Positions 23,805 to 32,920 of a stretch of 64,000 nucleotides of DNA are shown in pieces. Every line of letters begins with the position of its first letter. Positions within the stretch are counted from its first letter, which is position 1. A model generated the notes under the pieces. That model made no database searches. It saw nothing but the letters and a program-made list of their open reading frames with translations, and was not told the origin of the DNA. Source of the DNA: Eustoma russellianum. Lineage: Eukaryota > Streptophyta > Magnoliopsida > Gentianales > Gentianaceae. Made by a program: the position numbers and the translations under genes. Location of the stretch: contig AP025041.1 in the NCBI GenBank assembly GCA_036186865.1, forward strand, positions 1,855,879-1,919,878. Reading direction: 5' to 3'.

Positions 23805-25565
23805 TAAGGTCAGTCTTATTAGAGTCAGTGGGATCCTCCACCATGACATGCGGTTCACAGTAGTTTGCACCATCAGCACTATCCATAGCATCGCAAGGAC
23901 CATGGAACACACCCGTGGCTTCCATACTCTGCGCAGCCAACTCAGGTTCCTTGTCACTATCCGGTGGTTGCTGCTTTAGATTACACCCCACAGGACCATG
24001 TTTTGGGGTAGAGTATTTCGCATGCAATGCGGGCCACTCATCTTGGTTCTTAGCAGGGTCCAAGGTGAGAGGAAAATCAGGTGGTAAAGAGTTAGTAATG
24101 TCCCGTAATGAGGAGGTATCCCCACCAAAGCCACCTCTTGACCCACGGCCGCCACCTCTTCTGGAAGAGCCTCCTCTACCAGCCGAAATACCACGACCAA
24201 AGCCATCATCTAGCACCGTCACCATTGCCGGGTGTTGTAACTTTATATTTACTCGAGCTCTTGAGCTCTCCTTTACCGATATACCCTTCTTTTTCTTATC
24301 AATTGCCTTTGTATTAGGAGCCTTAACCAGAGATTGAAAAATAGCTGGAGGACCCTTATCCTGTATGATCTGCATATGAGACAACATCTCAGCTTCCGGT
24401 TTGTCAACATCATGATCAACATCAAAACTGGTTAGCACATTAAAACGTGATCTTTCCACAGTGCTTATTGGATTAACCCCTGGCCTCCTATGTACTGCAA
24501 CACTCCCCCTTCATACGACTTAAAAGTACCCCGACCAGCAGTCTCCGTGTTGACTGCACCCCTCCGTTTTCTACCCGTAGATGCAACCATCCAAGGACCA
24601 AATGGTTCACACCTAGGTTTACCCACAGCCTGCTCAGTAGTTCCAGAATGTAAGTCATCCATGGTTTCAGGGGTACCACAATCCCCACTTTCATGCCCAT
24701 AAAGACCACACTTGAAACAAATTAAAGAAAGACCCTCATACTCAACATCAAAGAAAGTCCCGTTTACATTTACTTGAGAGGCTAAAGGTTTTCCCAAGTC
24801 AATCTCAATACACACTCGTGCGTATTTCCCCCTCTGATTTTGCATCGTTGTTGTGTCAACCTTCACCGCTCTCCCCAATTTACTACCAAGCCGAAGAAGG
24901 AAATCTTCCCGGAAGAATTCAAGGGGCAGATATGGTATTCTGACCCACACTAAAGTAGACCAAATTTTATCCTTGTTAGGCGTGAAAAATGGCTTCCATT
25001 TTCGAACAGTTATATAATGTCCTTGTACAGTCCAAGGGCCATTGAACAGCGCATTCAAATAATGTATAGCAGAGTAAAATCGGACAACAAAATACCCCTC
25101 ATTCAGGTCAATGATATCTAGTTTTTCCCCATGGGCTCATAGATCAGTCAACCGTTTTTCCAAGAGTTTGTAAGAGAGGGATTTACCTAGAACTTTAATT
25201 ATCAGTGCCCGGCGCCAAGGTTTCCAAAATTCCTTGCAATCGTCGACTGAAACTTCCACTGAAATCCGGCCAAGATCAGCATCCACAGAGTCCTCTGCAT
25301 GTAATAAGGCTTTGTCATACTGCTCCAAAAACTCGTCCATTGTATCGTCGTTTTCATCTTCTCCGCAATAAATCGACGAGGGCTCAGAGCGGTGTGGATT
25401 GAGAAGGTCAGCCCACTTATTTCCGAAATGCATTCGCTCTTCTACCGGAGGGGATTCTGGGTCCCCGAGTGCCTGTCTTTTGTGCTTTTTAATACTGCGG
25501 AGTAGTTGATCGGCTTCTTCCGCCGAACGTCCGCCATCAAAGTTCCCGCCGTCATCGTCGTTCAT
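23797..25565 (-). pseudogene. LINE ORF1 (DUF4283 + CCHC knuckle), broken
   Basis: ORF1 starts at the ATG at 25565 (MNDDDGGNFDGG). An acidic N-terminal part leads into a DUF4283-type region (LNALFNGPWTVQGHYITV, LVWVRIPYLPLEF) and one CCHC zinc knuckle (CFKCGLYGHESGDC). The family role is binding of element RNA. Two breaks are visible: TGA at 25137-25139, where relatives have a Trp-like codon after RLxDL, and a frameshift near 24460-24490 where the reading frame moves to the one ending in KTDLNG at 23797. The ORF1 stop overlaps the ORF2 start by 8 nt (ATGGTTAA). Confidence 0.85.
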
Positions 25566-25612
25566 TAGGGTTTGCTAGGGGTTCGTCCGGGAGTCCCCTT
25601 TCTTTATTTGTT

Positions 25613-26572
25613 CTTTGCTCAGTTTCTGTCTATTTTTGTAGCTTTCGCTGCCAACTAACTTACTCATGATTGGCTTCAAGCTTTTGATCATCCTCGTCCT
25701 TTAGGTGATCTAGATAAAAAGGTACAGAATTTGTTGTAGTAAACTTATAATAATCGACCATATTAAAGATTTTAGAGTTGTTACTTTAGAGACAATCATT
25801 CAACGATCAAAGTCAGTTGTAGGTTGTTCGTCTTTTCCATTTAATGTACATTGGAATATAAAAAAACATGTCTTTTTTATGAAAATATTGAGTACTTTTA
25901 AAAGAATGTCACATATTGATTCTGAATGTGTTGAACCTCCCTATTTTCTAGCGGCGTTCATTCCTTTTGTACGCTTTGACTGGTCATTGCATGTTTAGAA
26001 CCATCTTGTCTTGTCAAGTTTCTCATCCTGCGTGTGCATGCTGAGTAGGTGTCAGTAAGATGGAATCATGTGTCGTAATGCATAGTGAAACTGCTTGTGT
26101 GATATGGGTTACTTTGATCGAGCCGACCTGATAGGCCTTGGTCGAGGTGACAATTGCGGTCGAGGTGACTGGCCTTGTGGTAGGCTTCTGAATATGATTT
26201 GTTAAGGCCGACCTGACGATGATGCCGATGTCGAAGGGGCTTGTTACGTTCCTTAGGCAATGCTGACCTAACTGTGTATTTGAGTCCGAGTTGCTGAGAC
26301 GAAACATATGTGGTCTACACCCTTATAAGGTCCATTGGTGGTGATTGTGGAAGGCCGACCTAGTTGCACTTTATCAATTTTAGAAACGTATTGGTTTTGT
26401 TGTCATCAGATACTAACTTCTAATTTCTATCTTTATTGAAAAAATTAACATATAACCGCTGTATTAATTCAAAATATCATGTATGATTTCAAAGTGACGT
26501 ACAATTTTTAAATCAAAAGAAATTAACATGATATTTCATCTAGTCCGATATGCTATTTCATATAACATTCAT
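25613..26572. other. Intergenic, no gene seen
   Basis: Mostly AT-rich. Around 26110-26240 a GC-richer patch repeats ggtcgaggtgac and ggccgacctga motifs, possibly a decayed repeat. No supported coding exon. Confidence 0.5.
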
Positions 26573-26644
26573 ACAGCAAACTTTGTTCATGTTTATGGCT
26601 CTCGAAATTGTCTCTTCACCTTTCATGTTAGCTTGACTAGGATT
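26573..26644. repeat. Direct repeat flanking the LTR fragment, left copy
   Basis: A unit of about 72 bp beginning acagcaaactttgttcatg and ending gcttgactaggatt recurs at 28142-28213 on the other side of the inserted element with about three differences. Removing the element and one TSD leaves the two copies in perfect tandem, so the target was already duplicated (or was duplicated during insertion). Confidence 0.85.
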
Positions 26645-28135
26645 TGTTAGAAACAATCAATCCTGTACTAAGACGCAAACGTACAGTGTGTGCGTATGAA
26701 ACAGTAAAATAACGCAAACCCGGGGCGAGTCAAGGACTCTGTCCTTAAGACGTATTGCTCCGGTATACTGTGCCTAACCGGCGTTAGCAACCGTCTCCCA
26801 GGATACAACGGGTACCTGTTCAGTTGAGCGGCACTGCTGAACTTGAACTACTTCGAACCTTCGAATGTCCTGACTTCTCCTGGACGTGATGCAAACCTCG
26901 AATGCTATGAATGCTAGATGCTACGAATGCAAGAGCAAGTGTGTGTTTTGAATGCACACCCCTTGCCCTGTTTATATAGGGGAGTCGATTAAAAGTCGGT
27001 TTTCCCAGATGAAATCGTGACCGTTGGAACATAACCGTAGATCGATTATAGCCGTCAGATTAAAACCTCCAAGCGGTTATGGAAGGTTTAAATCTCAGCC
27101 TTTAGATTGAAAACCGATTCGTAGGATTAAACCTGGAACGTTAGATGGAAACCACATTCGGTTGGGCGGTTAGGTCAGTTTAAATCTCGGCCGTTAGATC
27201 AAAGCTGCCTTTTCCGCCACCATTAGATCAAAACCGATTGATCTTATCCAATATCGTTTGAAAATTCTATCCGCTGTCCAGCTTCGATTGATCACATCGA
27301 TCGGTCGATGTACGTCAGAACGTCCATAAACTTTCTGTCCAGCTTCGATCGATTACATCGATCGATCAAACTGACATCGATCGATCGATGTTATCGATCG
27401 ATGTCAGACAGAATGATCTTGAAGCTTTCTGTCCGGCTTCGATCGATTACATCGATCGATCGAAGTTACATCGATCGATCGATGTTCTTTACATAGAACG
27501 AACTATGTTTTCTCCGGTCAGAAACTTCTCACGCCCCAAGGGCACACCCAATGTGGTATTCCTCCATAAGGGTGATGTGGCTTCCTAAGAATAGGACACG
27601 TCACCCATTAACAACGTTTTCCATCCACTTTGAGCATTAATTTCTTATTCATCCGGTATCGTAATTGAGTGATTCCAAAGCCTAAAATTAACTACTCGTC
27701 ACGTAGATAATTAAGGACCCATTAGTTCTCGATTTTCATTATCGAAAACTAATGATAATTAAGCTCAATGTATGTTGCTCAACCAAGTTTTGCAACCTTC
27801 CTTAATGGGCCAAAGCCCAACCTTTTAATCCCAAACTTTTAATTCTCCAACAATCCCCCACATGAATGGAAATTAATGCATATGCAGATGCAGACTTCAT
27901 AGGAAGTCAGGACATTCGAAGGTTCGAAGAAGTTCAAGTTTAGCAGTGCCGTTCAACTGAACAGGTACCCGTTGTATCTTGGGAGACGGTTGCTAACGCC
28001 GGTTAGGCACAGTATACCGGAGCAATATGTCTTAAGGACAGAGTCCTCGACTCGCCCTGGGTTTGCGTTATTTTACTGTTTCATACGCACACACTGTACG
28101 TTTGCGTCTTAGTACAGGATTGATTGTTTCTAACA
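26645..28135 (-). mobile_element. Copia-type LTR fragment with both termini from the same LTR end
   Basis: This 1491-bp insertion is flanked by the 5-bp repeat GGATT (26640-26644, 28136-28140), as for LTR retrotransposon integration. Its ends TGTTAGAAAC and GTTTCTAACA are the tips of a 235-bp inverted repeat (26645-26879 and 27901-28135, about 7 mismatches). On the minus strand a purine tract (tgggggat, 27853-27860) is followed by TGTTGGAG at 27852, the usual polypurine tract plus LTR start. The LTR proper would be 26645-27852 (1208 bp), and the outer 283 bp (27853-28135) carry an inverted second copy of the LTR's distal end. No gag or pol is present. Confidence 0.75.
27285..27485. repeat. 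ATCGATCGATCG-rich subrepeats inside the LTR
   Basis: Three imperfect units start with ctttctgtcc(a/g)gcttcgat or ctgtccagcttcgat and contain runs of atcgatcgatcgatgt, which are perfect palindromes over 12-16 bp. They lie in the LTR part, next to a region with repeated ccgttagatcaaa motifs. They are likely a regulatory or structural part of the LTR; the function is unknown. Confidence 0.8.
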
Positions 28136-28141
28136 GGATTT

Positions 28142-28213
28142 ACAGCAAACTTTGTTCATGTTTATGGCTCTCGAAATTGTCTCTCTACCTTTCCTGTTAG
28201 CTTGACTAGGATT
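28142..28213. repeat. Direct repeat flanking the LTR fragment, right copy
   Basis: Partner of 26573-26644, starting acagcaaactttgttcatg and ending gcttgactaggatt. Confidence 0.85.
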
Positions 28214-28273
28214 TACAAACAAATCAATGGGGCTTTAACGTTTATATAAAGTGAACTTTCTCTAAACTAGATA

Positions 28274-28850
28274 GTTACACTTTATACAATTTAGATACAA
28301 ATCGATGGATATGTTCAATGATTATAAACTTATAGCATTAAAACTCTATTCTTGTTTCACCTTCCATTTTCTATACGATTAATACCTTCTTCAGATTCAG
28401 AAGCGAAGGGTATATTAAAATCTCGAAGTTTACGATCAATTCATTCAAGAATTTGATGAAGTTGATTACTATCATTAGTTGGTTTTGTTCTGCAATGGAT
28501 AGAGCTGTTGCCTATAGTATACCCTATTTCACTACAAAACAGGATTCTATGTCTTTCGTAAAAGAAGAGATAATGATTTATGAAAGGAATACCAATAAGA
28601 GACGAAGGATTACTCTAAAAGTACCTACTATGAAGAGGGATAAGCNNNNNNNNNNGAATTTGATGAAGTTGATTACTATCATTAGTTGGTTTTGTTCTGC
28701 AATGGATAGAGCTGTTGCCTATAGTATACCCTATTTCACTACAAAACAGGATTCTATGTCTTTCGTATACAATTCAAATACAAATTGATGAATATACTTC
28801 AATGATTATAAACTTGTAGCGTTAGAACTCTATTCTTGTTTCACCCGTCT
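28274..28850. repeat. Local direct repeats around an assembly gap
   Basis: A 112-bp block (28449-28560) recurs without any difference at 28656-28767, directly after ten Ns (28646-28655). In addition an 80-bp block at about 28275-28364 recurs, diverged, at about 28768-28847. The exact copy beside a gap suggests an unclosed overlap in assembly; the diverged copy suggests an older true tandem duplication with a unit of about 490 bp. The open frame running through it is not a recognisable protein. Confidence 0.8.
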
Positions 28851-29945
28851 TTCAATAACGCAGACTTGCACATCCTTTACCCAATGAAGTTTAAGACTAG
28901 GAGATATCTGTTCAAGTTTAAACATTCTTCGGTTCCCAAAAAAAAAAGTTTAATGTTCTGAAAAGAAATCAAAGCCTTGTTGGCATAGTCAAATACGCTA
29001 CACAGAATGACACGTCACAATTTCTCTATGTTTCAAGAAAACAAAACAGAAAAAAAGGGAGGGTGGGGTTTTATAACTTATAAGTATCAAGTCAACCAGA
29101 AAAAACATCCCAAAAAAAAAAATGGTGCAAAGGTCAACCCAAGCTTTACAAATCCATTTTTGTCCTTCATTTTCCATTAATTTTATTCTGTCGCTAACAT
29201 CTTGGCATCCTGGATTGAAACGCCCATCATATGCACGCTTTCGCACTTTACGCAAAAGAAATTTTGCAGGGCTTGATCTATGAGTAGGTGAACGATGAAT
29301 AATGTTCATCACCAATTGCCAATATATTATGTGTACATTTATTCTACGTATTCGTGTGTATACGCATACGCGTAATTTTATTTTGACAATAAAATTAAGT
29401 AAAGATGAGATAGATTAATTACATGCACAATGCATTTTTCTCGTAGCATATTTTTCGTCAAAGATGAACAAGATAGTGGTAATTAAGCAGTAAATCATTT
29501 ATGTTGAATGGCAGCCATATTTGTAGCATAATTTAAAAAAATACATATTATGGTAAGCAAGAAGTGGTTATCACAATTTAAAATAGTAGGAAACAGCCAA
29601 GGAAGGGGGATGAGAAAAGACAAAGGAAAGGAGAAAAATAAAATTTATTAAAAGTGGAACAAGTGAATAAATTTATCAAATTCCAAACAAAACAAATAAT
29701 TAATAGGGAAAATAAAAAGCTACATTGTTTTTTCATCTAAAGTCCACGATTAAGATGTATTTTAGTAAAGCATGATGAATTTGTGACAATAGTTAAATAA
29801 TGCTGCCTGATAATTAAGTTTTTGGTGGGTTATGTTCACTGCTTGTGGTGTCTTTGGTGTTGATTATGGTCTACTTGGGTAGATTTAAGTTTGTATGAGT
29901 ATTTGTTTGCTAGATGTCACTTAAAGTTATAAGCTCCATGATCAC
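28851..29945. other. Intergenic, no gene seen
   Basis: AT-rich sequence with poly(A)-like runs. The minus-strand frame at 28998-29315 (105 codons) has an N-terminal basic stretch and a hydrophobic end, but no recognisable domain or splice context. Confidence 0.5.
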
Positions 29946-29948
29946 TAA

Positions 29949-30354
29949 GATGTCGTTTGGTTCGCACTTGGGTATCAGAATCAGAATCTAAACGGATATG
30001 ACATGGTATGAGTTTGGGTTTAAAAGTGATAGTTGTTTGGTATTTAAGTGGGAATGAGTATGATAGACATTGATGATGTTTGGAACGTATCGGAATTGAA
30101 ATGAGTATTGAATGTGGGCGGCCGTCAAAATGACCAAAAAAATTTGACCGGCCGAAATAGTGACCGACCGGTGGCGGCCGGCGGCGTTCACCGGCCATAC
30201 CCCTCATTCCCCACATTGATAGACAAAGGGACTCGTATATCAAAAAACGATATCCATTACCAAATATTTGGATATCAAACTGAAACCCATATCCTCATTT
30301 TCCTAAACAAACAACTTTAATGACTCATTCCTAACCTTCCAACCAAACGCCACC
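29949..30354. mobile_element. PIF/Harbinger (Tourist-like) MITE, 406 bp
   Basis: The left end is GATGTCGTTTGGTTCG and the right end, as reverse complement, GGTGGCGTTTGGTTGG. The element is flanked by TAA trinucleotides (29946-29948 and 30355-30357), the TSD of Harbinger elements. The interior contains gtatgagt/actcatac-like paired stretches and a GC-rich ggccggcggc centre. It has no transposase. Confidence 0.75.
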
Positions 30355-30470
30355 TAACAACAAAAAGATAAAAGCAATAAGTATGAAAACAAGAGTCGAG
30401 TCTAAACATATCATGCGGTCACGGGGCTGGTCATAGGAAGCTGGTAAACGGATCCGCTCCCCATTTTTAC

Positions 30471-30654
30471 GGGTTGAGATCTCCTCACCCTTATTTACCT
30501 CACCCCCTTGGTGACCGTGCGACACGTGGCAGCAAGGGTGGGTGGTAAGGCTAAATAAGAGTCACCTGCATCTAGCCTCACCAACCCCCCTTGCTGCCAC
30601 ATGTCGAATGGTCACGCGTCACCGTACCCTCTTGCGGTGAGGGGATCCTATCCC
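30471..30654. mobile_element. CACGTG MITE, copy 3 (184 bp)
   Basis: The element is flanked by the perfect 9-bp repeat CATTTTTAC (30462-30470 and 30655-30663). The ends are GGGTTGAGATCTCCTCACCC and GGTGAGGGGATCCTATCCC. Internally gacacgtggcagcaaggg pairs with ccttgctgccacatgtcg, and ggtaaggcta with tagcctcacc. It is the best preserved of the family and fixes the TSD length at 9, which points to Mutator-like elements. Confidence 0.88.
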
Positions 30655-30995
30655 CATTTTTACCACAAATTTTTTCAATTTTGTTGAAAGGTCAGTGGCT
30701 CAAGTAAAACGTGTTATTCTACTCAATAATACAGTAACATATCCTATATTGTTTTCCAGCAAAAGAGAAACAAAAAAGAGAGTTCCTTAAATGAATTGAG
30801 TGTGTGCACCAACTTAATATAATACCACAATATTACAGTCATGGACGAAGAGATAAGACGAAATCGAGAAAATAACAATTACAAGCATGACATCAAAAAA
30901 TATGCTTTGCCTTTATAAGTTTTATATCTTTATGGTATTTTCTATAGAAAAATAGGTTAGAGAAAAGTCTCCGCACCCTCTCCTAGTAAGTGGAG

Positions 30996-31187
30996 TATAA
31001 GGTCTTTTTCATCGGTTTAGATCAGATAGAGGCAGAAAGTGAGACAAAATATGAGACATCAAATCACGGACTACTATGTGTACAAACAACTCTTTTTTTT
31101 AAAAAAAAATTTAATCCTCTTTTATTTTTATATACGTGTCAGCGCGTGATTGCAGACATTATATTTTGTCTGCCTCTCCTGATATGA
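30996..31187. mobile_element. Palindromic CACGTG-type MITE family B, decayed copy
   Basis: The outer arms tagatcagatagaggcag / ctgcctctcctgatat and inner arms aaaatatgagacatcaaatc / gattgcagacattatatttt face each other around a T/A-rich centre at 31090-31120. It shares arm sequences with 48690-48879. It ends just before the probable first exon of the AP2-domain gene, so it may be part of that promoter. Confidence 0.6.
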
Positions 31188-31239
31188 ACACCTTTTTCCT
31201 TCTCTAAAAAGGCCTATTATTTATCAGCAGCAGCTTCTC

Positions 31240-31532
31240 CACCACTGCATCCTTCAAATAATGAAGGTAGATATACAAACAAAAGGTGATAGATGCATGA
31301 GTAACAACATCAACTACCCCCCGCCTCCTCCCTATCTCTATCTCTACTACTACAAAATTTCCCCTCTCATCTAATCTCTTGCTCTTCTTTCACATCCATC
31401 CACCACTCTCTGATTTTTCCTCTCTTTTATTTCGATTTTTAGATTCCATCCAGTAGAAGCAGCGCAAGTTGACGCATAAATCCTCGGTTTCCGCGCTTCA
31501 TCAACTACCCTTCTCTGTTTTCTCTGCTTCAG
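31240..31532 (+). promoter_or_regulatory. Probable 5' UTR exon of the AP2-domain gene
   Basis: CT-rich leader sequence (cctccctatctctatctcta, ctctcttttatttcg) ends in gcttcag followed by GT at 31533. The next plausible acceptor is tgcag at 32911-32915, six bases before the ATG at 32921, which would make a 1.4-kb leader intron. The transcription start is not determined. This is inferred from composition and splice signals only. Confidence 0.5.
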
Positions 31533-32217
31533 GTGCCAGCCTAGATACGCAATGCCTTCATATTATTTGACTCTTTTCTGTTTGGGTTTAACTTCTTTTC
31601 CCCAACTTGCTTTATCTTCTTTAGAACGTTTTCTGTTGACTTGTTTTCCAGCTGGGCATTTTCGTTTTAGAATCTTTTTATTCTGTGGCTGGTGGGTTTT
31701 TCTGGGTCTTTGATGTTATGGACATTTGGACTAGTTTCTTCTTTTCACATATTGCTTCATAAAAGGTGATAGGTTGGTGGGGTTGACTTTGTCTCAAACA
31801 AGGGATTTACCCAACTATTTGGAAAAAGTTGCGGTTGATTTTTCGAGTTGAATGTTTGAATTTTATATTTGTCCTTAGAAAACGATCAGATTTTACCTGA
31901 CTACCTTGTGGTGGGATGTTTCTGTTAATTTGCTTTGTTCTTTTTTGGTTGTTTTCCTTTTGCCACCTTGCCTCCAAAGCTGCAAGCTTTTGTTTTTTGT
32001 TTCCTTTTGCGGAAACTTGTCTTCGTTGCTAGAAGATTTATGCCTACTATAAACCGATGCACAGGATTGGCTGTCACATGACATACTTGTTATTTTGCCT
32101 TTTCTGAGTATTCGCTATCACGTTGGGCCACTTATAAGCACTGGCAAGTTTCTCTTCTAAAAGAAGAGTTGTTTATCCTTAGAGAATTACTGCTGCGTGA
32201 TGAGTTTTTATGAAATG

Positions 32218-32238
32218 TGTGTGTGTGTGTGTGTGTTT
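32218..32238. repeat. (TG)n microsatellite
   Basis: A GT run of about 20 bp in the inferred leader intron of the AP2-domain gene. Confidence 0.9.
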
Positions 32239-32920
32239 TTTTATGTCATGTGGTTAGAGCCTAGAAAATTGCTGATCTATGTCCCTTAAATAATTCAGAT
32301 AAGGGGAGAAATGATATATCGCCATCGTCATTAATTGAACTTTGCTATCGGTCTATTTTGGGTTGCGCTGTTGATAATAGGTAGAAGGGGAGGTGATGAA
32401 AGATGCCTAATGCAATGTATAATGTATTCTGCCTGCTGACCTGCATTTCTTAAAGCTTTGTATGAGAAGTAGGGAAATTCCTCTAATCTTGCTCCGTCAT
32501 TTGATCATAAATGGCAGCGACTACGGATGTGACTTATATGTACTAAGTTATACCAACTGAAATTGGTTAAAAGAGAAACTTAATTGTTCCAGGAATTAGG
32601 ATTAGATTTTCTATTCTGATGTGGTAATGTTTATTTGCATGGAAAATCTCTCTTTTATTTTATTGAACATGCAATCAAAGTCTTTATTTTAATGTTGTTA
32701 TATCATATGTGCATTCCTTTCTACCTCAGATTCATGATACTATGGTGTTCCTCTCTTATGAGATTTTCATCTTCTCTTACTAAAACTCGTATCGACCTTT
32801 ATATATTTGTGTTCCTTTCAACTTCTTGTTGGTAGGCTGCTATCTTTTCTCTTATATGTTGGCAAAAAAAGCAACAGTCTGGAGTAATCTTTTCTTTTAC
32901 TTGGGAGTTCTGCAGACACA

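Larger units (their letters stand above)
20316..25596 (-). mobile_element. L1-type LINE, full length, 5281 bp, 16-bp TSD
   Basis: The element is flanked by the perfect 16-bp direct repeat cctttctttatttgtt (20300-20315 and 25597-25612). Its minus-strand 3' end is a short A tail (T run at 20316-20323) against the left copy, as target-primed reverse transcription produces. The 5' end (ggggactcccgg...) runs directly into ORF1 at 25565. Two ORFs follow in order, a nucleic-acid-binding ORF1 and an endonuclease/reverse transcriptase ORF2. The perfect TSD argues for fairly recent insertion, yet both ORFs carry disabling changes, so the copy was either damaged at birth (error-prone cDNA) or has been drifting. 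It cannot move on its own. Confidence 0.95.

Noticed and set aside
20962..24702. Several plus-strand and out-of-frame open frames of 65-140 codons
   Set aside because: Shadows of the LINE ORF1 and ORF2 coding frames; no domain.
26645..28135. Long-TIR DNA transposon (Mutator or foldback type)
   Set aside because: The inverted ends fit, but the 5-bp TSD, TG...CA tips and internal purine tract plus TGTTGG fit an LTR retroelement better. Kept as the alternative explanation.
28453..28788. 111-codon frame spanning the N gap
   Set aside because: It crosses unknown bases and is built from an exact 112-bp duplication; no recognisable protein.
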